64,000 nt of DNA from Rehmannia glutinosa. Its lineage: Eukaryota; Streptophyta; Magnoliopsida; Lamiales; Orobanchaceae. The position numbers and the translations under genes are program-made. Under the pieces are notes generated by a model. That model saw only the letters and a program-made list of their open reading frames with translations. It ran no database searches and was not told the DNA's origin. This document shows positions 9,125-20,742 of the stretch, in pieces (the stretch's first letter is position 1; each line of letters starts with the position of its first letter). The stretch covers positions 124,001 to 188,000 of the forward strand of contig JABTTQ020000072.1 in assembly GCA_016081115.2 (NCBI GenBank). Reading direction: 5' to 3'.

Positions 9125-10305
9125 ATAACTCACGTATTCACATATTATGTCTACCCATAACCAATTTTCCATTTTCATTAACCAAGTTAGATAATACATT
9201 TCGATTCATATCTAACCCCCAAATGAATTTAGTCCAGAATAATTTCTTCTCTCATCTCAATTACTCCTCAAATAATCAAAAGTTGGCCAAACAATCAATT
9301 ATCAAATAAAGCAATTCATTCAGAGAGCAAATCAATTAGTCCATATTCATGCTTGTTTATTTGAATCAAATCATCCTATTCCAAGAACAAAGAAATTAGT
9401 TCATGCTTATGGATGAGATCATAATTTCAATTGAAGGAAAGAAAATAATCATAAACATCATCATGCAACAATAATAATCACCAAACAATTGAAATCAGAT
9501 AAACAAGATAAAGAAATATTATTTTTGATTAAACCGCAAAACAACTTTGATGGAAGAACCCAAGTAATCCTAATGTTGGATGGAAGAGAAAATAACAAAA
9601 ATTAGGGTTTAAAAGTGCTAAGGAGTAAAGGTCTTTGAACATATGGACTCCGCAAGTCCGATTTATAAGCTTAAAGTCCTAAACAAGGTGGGAGAACTCA
9701 AAAAGGGAATAAAAATCGCGTAACTTGGGCAAAATGTCACCGATCTTGCGCGACCGTGCACTTCCGCTGCGCACAAGCAAGCACACTGCTACCACCACGT
9801 GTGACCACGCACCCTCAAAACGTCCGAATTTGCTTTTAGGTCATTCATATGAATTGTAGATCTATTGCTTAGTGTTCCATAGCCGCTTGAATGACCTCAA
9901 CATCAATTTTCTAGAGAGCGTTATGACCAAACTACTAAGACGTGTCATTTCCAAAATTTCATCACTTGATTTCCATTTTCACATGATTTTAACCCTCCAA
10001 ACATTTGAGTTTGCATTTTGCCTGAGTAAATAAACATTGTAGAAATTTGTCTTAGCTTTCCAATGGTGTAATAATCATGTCAATTGGACTTCGGATGAAA
10101 ACGTTATGTCCAAAATACGAGAATGCCGCAGTTGCGCGAAATGACTTTTTGAGGTTTCTTGCTCCAAAACTTGTTTTTTCCACAAAAACCTAGAAAATCA
10201 ACAAAATAACATAACATAAAACTAAAACATGCAACATGCAAATAAAACACGCCAAAAATATGTATAAATCATCACAAAATTACAAACAAAAACATGTAAA
10301 AACAA
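9125..10305 (-). repeat. Putative 3' LTR of a Ty3/gypsy element
   Basis: The minus-strand start TGTTTTTACATG at 10305 follows directly on a polypurine tract, so the LTR runs leftwards from there. A second partial copy of its first 340 bp lies at 12497-12832. A GC-richer patch (9740-9800, gcgcgaccgtgc) is in its middle. The left end is uncertain; TGATAACTCACG at 9123 is one candidate and overlaps the CACTA end. No gene is present. Confidence 0.5.
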
Positions 10306-11641
10306 CTCCCCCACACTTAACCTTTTGCTTGTCCTCAAGCAAATAATAGCGCCTACAAACCCAACAAGAAATATTATGTCCAATTTGAGGGTCAATTTAT
10401 CCATACCACCACGTTCTATCCACCTCGGATAATCCCTCATTGTTCCCCGAACCTTCACAATGGACCCCACTCGGCTAAGGTTAATAGCTAGTCAAGGTGT
10501 TCGGCACTCTTACTAAGTTTCAAATTTGTGTCAAAGGTTGCAACCCTGTAACACACAACACAATACACAATTACTAGCCATGAACATCTCTTTTCTTTTC
10601 ACTACTTTTTTCTCGCTAGAACTTTTGAGATATCTTCCACTAGGTATAAACTTCGGATTTTCTCCAAATGCTCCTAGTGTGGTTTCCCATACTCATGTTT
10701 GTGCCGCTGTTTTTACGTTAAAAAACAAACACGGGCTCATGAGTGCTCTTAGTTACTAAGCGGCTTAATCAGAGAAGTATAATCTCAATTGCTCAGCTTT
10801 TTTCGATTCTCTCTTTTTACATATTTTTTCCGATCATTTTTTTCTTTTTTTTTGATTATTTTTTTGGTTCTCAAGGCTAGAAATTTTGTGTAGACACGCA
10901 AATTAAAATAGAGTTTTAACTTAATTCACATAAACAAAACTTCACAATTCAAGCCCCACAACCTAAGGCTATCATTTAACCATCGTCTAATTTGTCTACC
11001 ATGAGGATTGAGTCACAAAGTTAAATCCTATGTATCAAATTCATGGTGCAATTTTATAATCGAGACTCAAATTGCTACATCTATTTTAAGTTGGCTTAAA
11101 CAACACTATTATTAAGCTTAAAACAATCATAGGGATAGTGAAAGAAGTAACCACATGCAATCATGATGCCTAGAGAATGACTAATCGCTCCTCACACTTA
11201 AATCACACAATGGCTCCAATGCGTAAAAGATAAAAAAGAAGAGAGATACGTCCCTGGAAAAATGCTATAATTGGCAAATGGTTAAGGCAATCACGTGAGT
11301 CAAACCTATAAAAGCCATGTGAAGGGAACAAAATAATAACACCACGCACATGCAAATATAAAAACACACGACTCACACAAACTCTTATTTTTATAGAAAA
11401 AATAGTAAAATGCTTGGGTTGCCTCCCAAGAAGCGCTCTTTTAATGTCAGTAGCTTGATGATGTCAACGAATAAAATCACGGCGGGTCATCGAGCAAGAC
11501 CTCTATCACCACCTTGGAGTTCGTATCCTGCTGATTTGCACGTCGAATTATATATTGTGTTCTGCCATAGGACATCTTTCACAGTAGAATCGACAGGATC
11601 AACAATAAAATTATCATGTAAGACATAAGCATGACTACAAG
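10306..11641 (-). other. Ty3/gypsy 3' interior, purine tract and non-coding
   Basis: On the minus strand TGCTTGAGGACAAGCAAAAG followed by GTTAAGTGTGGGGGAGT (10306-10350) is the characteristic conserved region and polypurine tract seen before the 3' LTR in many plant gypsy elements. Near 11405-11440 the conserved minus-strand motif TTCTTGGGAGGCAACCCAAG is present. RT, RNase H and integrase are absent between here and the protease, so the pol core has been deleted. Other frames look spurious. Confidence 0.55.
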
Positions 11642-11917
11642 TTATATCATAATTGAAAACGTCATAGTTTTTCCCAAGACATGCATACTTAATTTTCTAT
11701 TTTTGACATCAATCAAGGTGTTGGTGGTGGCCATGAACGGTCTACCCAACAAAATAGTATGATCCTTAATATTACCTTTATTATTCTTCATATCCAAGAC
11801 AACAAAATCAAGGAGAATTTTAAGACCACCTACTTGGACCAAAATATCTTCAACAATACCTTTAGGATACCTAAGTGACCTATCAGCAAGTTGCATATAT
11901 AATTTGGTGGACTTCAA
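11642..11917 (-). pseudogene. Ty3/gypsy retropepsin (protease) fragment
   Basis: A 91-codon fragment with the plant gypsy protease pattern: LADRSLRYPKGIVEDILVQV, LLDFVVLDM, and the C-terminal ILLGRPFMATTNTLIDV. The catalytic DTGA/DSGA part should lie upstream but is cut off at 11920, where unrelated repetitive DNA starts. In an intact element this enzyme cleaves the Gag-Pol polyprotein. Here it is a remnant between the deleted pol and missing gag. Confidence 0.75.
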
Positions 11918-11919
11918 TT

Positions 11920-12130
11920 TCCCTAAGTGTGCATTTGGATGGGGGGATTTGAGAGGGAATTTGGGATGAGGGATTTGAAATCCTTAGCTAAACTCACACC
12001 CTTGTTTGGCATACAAATCCAAATTAATGGATTTCAAATCCATCTTTAAGTTTTAGTTCATTTTCAAAAGATTTTAAATCCCTCCCAAAACCTAGTCATT
12101 TGAAATCCATTTTTTCCCTTTATGCTCACT
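11920..12130. repeat. MITE-like insertion with ggatttcaaatcc palindromes
   Basis: Begins aagtgtgcatttggatgg and contains several copies of gatttgaaatcc in both orientations, giving a self-complementary stretch. It interrupts the gypsy element. Terminal inverted repeats and target duplications could not be fixed, so the element class is open. Confidence 0.35.
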
Positions 12131-12390
12131 TGCAGTTTACACACACTGCACACATTTACACACACTGCACACAATTACACATACTTACATACACTGCACA
12201 CATTTACACATACTTACACACACTACACACATTTACAATCAATGCACACATTTACACATACTTACATACATCGCACACACTTACACACACTCGCACACAT
12301 TTATACACACATGCACACACACATATTCTCTCTCACATATTCACACCGCACTATCTTCACACACACAATTTCACACATGATAAAAGTTAT
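12131..12390. repeat. Degenerate (CACA)-rich microsatellite
   Basis: About 260 bp of loosely repeated acacactgcacacattt / acacatacttac units with period near 11-22 bp. The frames across it (His/Thr-rich) are low-complexity artefacts. Confidence 0.8.
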
Positions 12391-12496
12391 ATATTTCATA
12401 TTTTTATTAGTGTATAAAATTATAAATATTTATAAAATAATAAGATTGTATTTTTTTATTTATTAAATGTCAATTAAAAAAATGAATAGATCTTTT

Positions 12497-12832
12497 ATCA
12501 CTTGATTTCCACTTTCACATGATTTTAAACCCTCGAAAAATTTGATTTTGCATTTTTCACCGAGAAATAAACATTGTAGAACTTTGTCGTATATTTTGAA
12601 AGGTGCAAGAATCATGTCAATCGACTTCTAATGAAAATGTTATGTCCAAAATTCGATGACTTTCGTAGTTTCGCGTAATGACTTTTTGAGGTTTCTTGCG
12701 CCAAAACTTGTTTTTTCCACCAAAACCTAGAAAATCAACAAAATGACACAACATAACACTAAAACATGCAACATGCAAATAAAACACGCCAAAAATATGC
12801 ATAAATTATCACAATAATACACACAAAAACAT
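12497..12832 (-). repeat. Second partial gypsy LTR copy
   Basis: Collinear with 9955-10305 with scattered substitutions and ending at the same point (minus-strand TGTTTTGCATG). It would be the start of the 5' LTR of the minus-strand gypsy element. Its inner part is missing where the microsatellite and MITE-like DNA begin. Confidence 0.65.
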
Positions 12833-12842
12833 GCAAAACAAA

Positions 12843-13240
12843 AACCCTACGTTCAATTAGTTAGGGATAACCCTACATTCAACTAATTAGGAAAATCCCA
12901 CGTTCAATTAATTAGGGATAACCCGCATTCAATTAGTTAGGCAAAAAAATATTATATTGATTGCTTATAAAATAACTAAATAAAATAACTAACCATAGAT
13001 TGATTATTTATGAAAATAACTAGATTCAACTAGATAAAGGAAACCCCTCAATCAACTAGTTAAGGAAAAACTTCATTCAACTAGTCAAGCAAAAACCCAT
13101 GGGGAAAACTCTACATTCAATGATTCAAAATTATTTTAGGAAAAACCTACATCCAGTTAATGGAGGAAAACCATATATCCAATTAGAAAAACCTTACATT
13201 CAATTAGTTAGTGGAGACCCTATATTCAATTAGTTAAACT
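12843..13240. repeat. Minisatellite, 25-30 bp unit
   Basis: About ten or more degenerate tandem copies of a unit like CATTCAATTAGTTAGGG followed by a/aaccctac. The unit is interrupted near 12960-13030 by AT-rich DNA. It starts at the outer border of the gypsy LTR. Confidence 0.75.
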
Positions 13241-13356
13241 ATATTATTTAAATTCTAATCATATATGAAACTAAAGAGATTACTTGCCTGTTCAATTTAG
13301 GGGCATGGAAAAATCCTTTTCGGCTTTCTTCAAATCAATTGCATTGGGAAAATTAC

Positions 13357-13930
13357 GGCCTTGTTTGTTTATGTTTCCAAGAGCCTATTTCCTTTTTCCA
13401 ACTATTCATAAAAGTAGAATCATGTTTGTCCAAAAAATTTCCAATGGAAATCATCATTTTTATTTTCTATTTTTCACATAAAACAACATCTCAAACCTAT
13501 AATTTCTATTCTCAAACCTATGCACTACCCTACATCACTCATCAATCAATATCCTTATATTTTAACTCAATTATACATGTAGGACCCACCACTATCAACT
13601 ATATCTACTTAAAATATTACTAGTTTTAAATTATATCTATCTAATAGGACCCACCACCTACAATCTTACAAATATAATATTATATATTCAAATTAAAATA
13701 TTAAAAGTGGACACCACCACCATCAACTTTTCAATTATTATATACATAAAATAATATTTCAAAACTACTCAACCAAACACTATCTCATTTCCAACCCTAC
13801 ATAAAATACATTTCAATTCATACATCAAACATAATCCCAATTTCCACACGAAAAACCAATATATTCTTAAAATTCTATTTCCAACTCTAGAAACTGAAAT
13901 GGACCATGGAAACATAAAAACAAACAGCCC
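13357..13930. mobile_element. MITE with GGCCTTGTTTG / CAAACAGCCC ends
   Basis: A 574-bp AT-rich non-coding element. Imperfect terminal inverted repeats, ggccttgtttgtttatgttt on the left and the complement of aaacataaaaacaaacagcc on the right, are flanked by TAC on both sides. This suggests a 3-bp target duplication and a non-autonomous DNA transposon. The superfamily is not decided. Confidence 0.6.
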
Positions 13931-14255
13931 TACCTCTCTCTTTTGTCTTTTCTTTTCTCTTCTTGGCTGATTTATATCCTCTCTTTTTACCGTGTCTGCG
14001 TGCTCTTCCGAAACCGGGGTTTATGTGTCTTATATGTATATTTTAATCTACTCCTAATTGGATTAGGTTTACGGTACATGGGCCTATAATGAACTTGCTA
14101 ACAACATGGGCTTGTTTTAATACTCTAGTCCAAATAGAAACCCAAAGTATTTTTATAAAATCCAAAAAATAAAATAAATTCATTAGAAAATATAGAATAA
14201 TTTATTAACATATTAAATATTATCATTAAGCAATTAAATAAATCCGGGTTGTTAC
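13931..14255. other. Intergenic, nothing recognised
   Basis: AT-rich spacer with a short pyrimidine-rich patch (13935-13985). No gene, repeat or terminus is recognised. Confidence 0.5.
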
Positions 14256-14500
14256 AGGCCCTCTGCACCATTTAGACATTAAAAATGCATTTCTTCATGG
14301 TTTTCTTCAAGAGAGGTCTATATGGAGCAAACCGCCTGGTTTTATTGCTTACGGGAGCATGGTAATGTATGTCATCTTCGCAAATCCTTGTATGGTTTGA
14401 AATAGGGTCCTCGGGCTTGGTTTAATGGATTTAGTTAGATCATTCGAAATATGGCTTACTAAGATGTAAATCTGGTCATTCGATGTTCTAAAGACGCTCT
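14256..14500 (+). pseudogene. Ty1/copia reverse transcriptase fragment
   Basis: Broken frames read as the copia RT core: LDIKNAFLHGFLQE, then a frame with EHGNVCHLRKSLYGLK, a stop, and GPRAWFNGF. Catalytic YVDD and flanking domains are absent. This is a short, old remnant without LTRs. Confidence 0.75.
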
Positions 14501-14999
14501 AAGTATAGGATAATTTTACTATTTCTCAATTTAGGCGGGAAAATGTGATGATGTGTTCACAAAATAGAGGGCAATATTTAGATTTCAAATGCATCGTTGT
14601 TCTCTCCATTCGCTTACAAAAAAAAATTGTTCCTCTATTCCAAAACCCTAGAGGCGGGAAAGTACATCGTGAAGATGAAGATTCAAAGCCTACTAAACTC
14701 GAGGACCCCCCATCCGAATATGGTACTTTCTGATTATTGGTGTTTTTTGTTTATTTTGTTGCAGATCCAAGAAGTAGGTTTTTCACTCTATGCCTCAACT
14801 TTAGGGGTAAGTTTTTCACTCTATGAATGACATAAAGTGTCACGTAACTCATTACCAAGCCTGGAGAGCCAGAAAATTAGTTGTTCCATTAATTGAGGGT
14901 ACATCCGAGGAGCAATACTCCTTACTCCAGGGATTATGCAAATGAATTAAAAAGGATAAATCCCGCACTACTACAGTGATAATTGGCACGATCGCCCAC
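14501..14999. other. Unrecognised stretch before MULE transposase
   Basis: Two overlapping plus-strand frames of 62 and 77 codons (14545-14830) show no recognised domain. A short direct repeat (tttttcactctatg) occurs twice at 14780-14825. It could be the decayed 5' part of the MULE gene that follows, but nothing shows this directly. Confidence 0.35.
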
Positions 15000-16160
15000 A
15001 AGGGAAAACAGGTTTGAGGTTTTATGTATGCTTGCATGCACTTAAGGTAGGGTTCTTTGTCGGAGGTAGACCATTTGTAGGTATTGATGGGTGCCATCTC
15101 AAGAGGCCTCATGGTGGAATATTGTTATATGTAGTTGGAGTTCACCCAAACAATAATGTATTTCCCATAGCATATGCACTAGTCAGAAAGGAAAATGAGG
15201 ACATTTGGAATTGGTTCCTCACTTTGATAAAAAAATAATTTGAACATTGAAAAGGATTTTGAGTACATATTCATTTCAGATAAACAGAAAGGCTTAGTGC
15301 AAGCATTTCATGAGGTATTTCCAAATGCATAACACAACTTTTGTGTTAGGCACATTCTTGGAAATTTTAAAAATGTTGGTTTCAGAGGTAATCATATAAG
15401 ACAGTTCTTTGGAATGTTGCAAGAGCCACTACTATTAATCAGTTTGCTAGATAAATGGATGCAATGAAGAAGCTACCAGAGAGTGCTTTTGAGTGGTTTA
15501 GTGACAAGCCACCTCAATTACGGAGTAGGTCACATTTTAGTGATTACCCTAAATGTGACATGCTTTTGAATAATGGATGTGAGGCTTTTAATTCAAGTAT
15601 TTTAGATGCAAGGGATAAGCCCATTATAAGCATGTTTGAGTGGATATTTGATTATTTAATGCAAACAATACAGAAGAATAGGGATAAAACACAAGCAAAA
15701 TTTGTGGATTATCAACTATGTCCCAAGATCCAAGCAATAATTGACAAAAATATGTCCAAAGTAGGTGAATGTATTCCAACTACGGCTGATGATTGGCATT
15801 ATATCATTGAGTGCCACGATGGATCAAAGTATAGTGTTGATTTGAAAAAAGGAAGTTGTGGGTGTAGGAAATGGGACTTGTCAGAATCTCATGCCCACAT
15901 GCACCGTATGCTATTTGTTTGCAGGGGTTGGACTACTATGATTATACAGTCAAATGTTATAGAGTTGAGACCTACAAAGTAGTTTATGCCCCTATCATTA
16001 TGCCAATTAATAGCAGGACTAAGTGGAAAAGAAACCAACTTCATCCCTCCTTTACCTCCAAAATTTTGGGAGGGGCTGGGAGACCCAGAGCAGCAAGAAG
16101 AAGGGAACTAGATCAGCCAGTACAAGGGAAAAAAAAAAAGAAAAACACGTCAATCCAATG
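15000..16160 (+). pseudogene. Mutator-like (MULE) transposase, decayed
   Basis: The DDE domain starts with FVGIDGCHLKRPHGGILLYV (first catalytic Asp in GIDGCHL) and YALVRKENEDIWNWFLTLI at 15014-15238. A broken stretch covers the second Asp (ISDKQKG) and the HNFCVRHILGNF-like Cys/His motif. A longer frame (15455-15982) carries NNGCEAFNSSILDARDKPI and a SWIM-type zinc-binding end (SCGCRKWDLSESHAHMH). After that, PPLPPKFWEGLGDPE-type text matches the usual proline-rich tail. Stops and shifts split it into at least three pieces. No terminal repeats or 9-bp duplications were found. Confidence 0.8.
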
Positions 16161-17799
16161 CAAATGAGGAGGCAACAAAAAACATTAAAATGTAGCATTT
16201 TTGGAATAGAGGGGAACAACAAAAACAGTGTGCACAACCAATTCTATCATACAATAAGAACACAGCGACCAAAATTACAGTGTATCTCTTTAAGATTCTT
16301 TTTTTTTTTTGCAAACTTTTTTGAAATCATTGTTATTGACAAGTTGTAATCGCTTTCAAGATGAGGAAAAGTGTCATACAAAATGAAAAGTTTTCCTTCA
16401 AGCCACAAAGAAATATGGTTGGTACCTCGATTCCTTGTGTCTTACTTCCAAAACCCGGTTTCAAGAATGTATGAACAACTTCAAAGAAAGGCAAGGTCCA
16501 AGCCATAGGGTAATATTAGGGGTCCAGCCCCATTTGTAGAAGGAGTTTTCATTCCTAGTCTTGAGAGATGCATCACACAACCAACAAGAAGTTCCAAATC
16601 AATTATTAAAGAAGGAGAAAAGCATATAAGCATTCATCAACTCATAATTACATTGTTCAAGCTAAGAATGCAACAAAAAGAAGGAGAGGGCGAAGGGAAA
16701 TAGACTTACAGGGTGCATGTTCTCTTTTGGTATTAGATGGATTTATTTTGAGTGTTAGTTGTGTCAATGTGAGTTGTGACTCATAGCTTTTTGTAAAAGT
16801 GCAGTGACATTTTATTTTGTCTTGAAACATATGACTAGGTTGATTGGTTGCTTATTTTGATAACATTAATATGTAATGAAATTTAGTTGTTAAAGAAAAC
16901 ATAAATTGTATCATTCATGGTTTGAGTTTACATTTGCATTGTAACTATTGTAAATGTTTGACTCAGTCTTTGGGTAAATAAATGTCATTTGACAAAAATA
17001 TTGATTGTTTAAGTCTATTGCGATGTGGGTGAGTTAGACAATGGATCGAAAAGGTTGCTTGTGGTCCTTATTTAAATACTCATGTGTATATTCCCATTTT
17101 ATGGTTAGGTCAGAGACGACAGCGGAATTTGGGTCGTAGAATGGTATTCTGGAATATGATGATCTCTGGGTAAAAAGCCCATAGATAAAGAGACGTTGAG
17201 GTTGTTGGGAGGATAAGGTGATGGGGCTTCGGCCAAATATCATTGAGAGCCATAAGGACAACAAACAGAGCCAGTGTTTGATCAACAATAATCCTACGTT
17301 TCTTATTTGGCTGGAGATTAATTGACTAATTATATTTATTAAAATGACTTTATTTTAAAACGAGATATCAACTATTTGTTTTAAAAATTGAGATATCTAT
17401 TGTCCATTTGAAAAGAAAAATCTTTACTGTACTCGATTAGTTGTTGCATAATATGATTCATATCATTGCTAGCATTACAAATTGATTGATCATCGTTGAA
17501 TTACAAAATGTTCTATTATCGCGGTAAATAAATCTTCTATACACCAATATCATGCGTACATGAATATTTTTTGGCACACTAGGTATTTTGCTCACGCTAA
17601 AAGGAAATATTTTAGCTTTCAAATATTATATTCCCCTACCCTAACCTACTAAACTCGTTTAGCTCACCCCATGATTTTATAAAACTTTTCGAGAGACATA
17701 ACATTTTGAGATTGATGAGACCAAAGATGAGACTTCATGACCAGGATTGACCCAACCCAGCGATTCCTTTTGAAAGACTTATTTGTTAGTGTTTGAACA
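16161..17799. other. Intergenic, nothing firm
   Basis: AT-rich with poly(T) and poly(A) runs. The first 600 bp probably belong to the decayed MULE 3' end. 17034-17290 is less AT-rich with an 84-codon minus-strand frame of no recognised family. No RNA gene or terminus is seen. Confidence 0.4.
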
Positions 17800-17907
17800 A
17801 TGTAACTCGAGTCGTGGGAGCCTTTAGGCCATTAAGGCTGCCACCTAAGGCCTCGTTCTTTGCTAAGCCCCCAATTAAATAAGTAAATTTAATAATTTTA
17901 TTATATA

Positions 17908-19368
17908 TGTTAGGAAATTTATTTGTATAGATTTTGATGATGCATAGAAAACTAAGATTAGAAATATGGCACCCCATTTTCTCGTATATATTTCAACTTT
18001 GTAATAGTTAGAAAGATAGTCGAGTAACCATGCGACCAAGTTGAAGATGCGTAAGACTTGTCAAGAAGTGCAAAGAAGATTCGGTTTGTGTCGCAACTAG
18101 GTATCAAAGAAGACCTTCAACCAAGTAAAGAAGATGTGTCTTTCAAAGAGACTTACATTTGAGTCATCCAAGAATCAAGAAGAAAACTCTATCTAAAGGG
18201 GTAGAGAAGCTGAAGGACTTAGAGAAAGCTGAAGAAGTCTGTTACAAAGAAAAGTCAAGACTTACCCACAATGGTAAGGGACCGGCCTACAACCTTAAAA
18301 GTTGTCTTGCTGAAAGAGTGCAAGTAGCTAGAACCAATGGGATGTTTGCAGAAACCTGGTATGATTCAGGCACCTGTAGAGCGTTAATGTTAAGGTTGGG
18401 TCAACATCAAAGCTGCACAACAAACAAGCCAACGAACAAGAAGTGAAGTTTGAAAATTATCGATCTCTTCAATGGACATATTTTCAAACTCTTACTATAA
18501 AAGGTCTGGGGAATTTTATGAGAGAACTACGTGACACATACAAGAGAAATCGAGCAATCAAGAAAATCTACAACTCTCTCTCTAAGCTAAAGATTCAAAT
18601 CATCAAGGCTTAAATATTTGAAGTGATTCTAACCAACACATTTAGGTGAAGGAAGGAAGCCAACTTCAAAAGTTGAAGAGAAAACCTGTTTGAAAAACAA
18701 CAAGAGGTCCGCACATCCATGAAGTGAAGGAAGTTTAGTGAGGTTCAAGTTAGAACTGGTTCGAATCCATCGGAGGGTGAAGTGATCAAGTTCGAAGGGT
18801 TTGGAAAGCGGAAGTAGTGAGGCAGTTGCCTTACGAAAAGCCAGTGTGAAGCCACTATGTGATCAAGGCTTGCTCGGATCGTATTTTGTACTTTTGCAAA
18901 GCCAAGTTGCACTAGTATATTCCTTTAGGAGTTGGAAAAGAGTGGAGTAGAGTAATTACCCCATCCTCGAACCACTAAAAAAATTTCTTGTGTCATTTAC
19001 TTTTAAGCACTTTACATTCTCGCATATTTATTTTACTTGTGCTTATTTGCTTATCCAACTAATAATAACTAAGATAAAAAAAAGTGTTGAAAACCATATT
19101 CTAAAAATGGTGTAAGACTTCCATTGTTAAAAACTAAGTAAACTCGATTTTATAAAAAGCTAACTTCACTCGGTGAAGTCACTCTATCAACAACTCACTT
19201 GAGTCTGTTCAGTTGTTAACTCTCCTATTGAGGTTCAACCCGGCTGTCTCTCAAGAGACTTAGTTGTTTACTTGTGAAAACTCTGATTTAAATTTGAAAT
19301 CGAAAAATTGGTTAAGTTTATTCAACCCCCCCTCTTCTAGATTTAATTGACACCCCGTGGGACCTACA
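17908..19368 (+). repeat. Solo LTR (1461 bp) with ATATA duplication
   Basis: Starts TGTTAGGAAATTTATT, ends GTGGGACCTACA, and is flanked by ATATA on both sides (17903-17907 and 19369-19373). No primer site or interior follows. It is the trace of a full element removed by LTR-LTR recombination. The same LTR family recurs at 24371-26621 and 28386-29742. A C-rich end (ccccccctcttctag) resembles Sirevirus-type LTRs. Confidence 0.85.
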
Positions 19369-19726
19369 ATATATATCGTATATGCGGGTATATTTAGACT
19401 TGGAATTTAAAATACAATTTGTCACAAAGTTGAAAAAAAATCTGCAACAAAAATGATTTTATGTTATTAAGAATAATGGAAAGCAAACTTACCACGACAA
19501 GTTTGACTTATATACTTTTTGAAATATCATGATAAATTATTAATTTAGAGTTATTTTGGTGAACGATAATATACCAAATTAGCAAAAGATATCATAACAA
19601 TGATGTTTTTTTTAATTCAAGAATCCATTCAAAGTAGAGGATTAGTTAAATTGTTTCATTCTTTCTTAACTCGAGAAAAATTATTGATAAAACGTAAAAT
19701 TCCATTCTTAGCTTCAATTCTTCATA

Positions 19727-19801
19727 TTATCTATTGAGAGTGAAATGTTAGAATTGCTTGATTATAAAACTTTAATAAGCGGTTTTTGCAGCGAGCTTGA
19801 A
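19727..19801 (+). pseudogene. hAT transposase C-terminal scrap
   Basis: The frame reads LSIESEMLELLDYKTLISGF and then CSELEN and a stop. This matches the extreme C-terminus of TTF/ZMYM-type hAT transposases, just after the dimerisation domain. It lies about 85 bp inside the hAT right end, the expected place. Confidence 0.6.
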
Positions 19802-19894
19802 AATTAAAATGAGGATTAATAGTACATTACAATATGCCTCTCCTAAAACTTTTCCTAAGGCCTCAAAATCTCTCGACACGACTCTTATGTAACT

Positions 19895-20070
19895 ATTTTA
19901 TCTAGTAAAGATATGTTACTAACAACTCTATTCTAATTGTATGGATTTGTAGACTCTAATGTATTTATGGTTTTTAGTTGTTTGTACTTTGGATAATAGC
20001 TCTTGTTGAACCTAAGTTGATGAATATGTGGAGTTGTAATTGGGTGTTATTTTTAATAGCGAAATTAGCA
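19895..20070. other. Spacer
   Basis: Short AT-rich spacer that probably includes the decayed upstream part of the copia RNase H remnant. Confidence 0.4.
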
Positions 20071-20552
20071 TGACAATTCCGATGGACTATGCAGTTGTAA
20101 AGATGATAGAAGGTCCACTTCAGGGTATTGTATCTTTATGGGAGGTAATCTAGTTTCATGGAGAAGCAAGAAATAAAATGTTATTTCTCGGTCCCATGCT
20201 CAAGCGAGAATATAGGTCTATGGTTGATTCGGGTTTGTGAAATTATATGAATACATCAATTACTAAAAGAAGTAGGGTATGAGCTTACTCTTCGTGCTAA
20301 ACTTTGGTGTGACGACCCAGCTACACTGCACATTGCATCAAATCTTGTATTTCATGAACGAACCAAGTATATTGAGATAGATTATCACTTTGTTCGTGAT
20401 AAAGTTGAATAAAGTTTCATCTCTACAAAGCTATGTCAAATCGGAAGACTAGTTGGGAGAGATATTCACTAAAGCAATGAATGGATTATGAATGACTAAT
20501 ATTTGTACCAAGTTGGACATTATTGGTATATATGCTCCAACTTGAGGGGGAG
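20071..20552 (+). pseudogene. Ty1/copia RNase H remnant and polypurine tract
   Basis: Decayed frames give CKDDRRSTSGYCIFMGGNLV, SWRSKK, HERTKYIEIDYHFVRDKV-like text and LGRDIHKSNE-like ends, the order of the copia RNase H domain and C-terminus. The purine tract CTTGAGGGGGAG (20541-20552) abuts an LTR. Many stops make it inactive. The rest of the element upstream is missing. Confidence 0.8.
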
Positions 20553-20742
20553 TGTTAATATAACCAATGTAGATATGGTATATCAATTAGGAGATTATTA
20601 GAATCAATTAGGAGATTATTAGAATCCCGTAAATTGCTTTATTGATTTACTTTCCTTATTTTGGTTGCTCTCTAACTTGTATATAAGTGTACCTTGCAAT
20701 CCTTGGAATATACACAACTTGTTCAAAATACAATACATTACA
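20553..20742 (+). repeat. Short copia LTR (190 bp)
   Basis: TGTTAATATAACC...ATACATTACA follows directly on the purine tract. It has a TATA-like tgtatataagtg near 20678-20689. The short length fits the common short-LTR copia lineages and is unlike the 1.2-1.5-kb Sirevirus-like LTRs nearby. Confidence 0.75.

Larger units (their letters stand above)
17808..19886. mobile_element. hAT transposon relic with 8-bp target duplication
   Basis: Bounded by a perfect 8-bp duplication ATGTAACT (17800-17807 and 19887-19894), the hallmark length for hAT elements. Ends are cGAGTCGTGggag on the left and cgaCACGACTCtt on the right, giving short terminal inverted repeats. A scrap of hAT transposase C-terminus lies at 19727-19801. 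A solo LTR (17908-19368) is nested inside, so only about 0.6 kb of the element itself remains. Confidence 0.8.

Noticed and set aside
12100..12466. Two overlapping His/Thr-rich open frames of 105 and 114 codons
   Set aside because: They only read through the acacac-rich microsatellite and have no homologous look; repeat artefact.
12843..13240. Interstitial telomere, because aaccctac and agggataaccc recur
   Set aside because: The plant telomere unit TTTAGGG/CCCTAAA is not tandem here. The unit is 25-30 bp with cattcaattagttag, an ordinary minisatellite.
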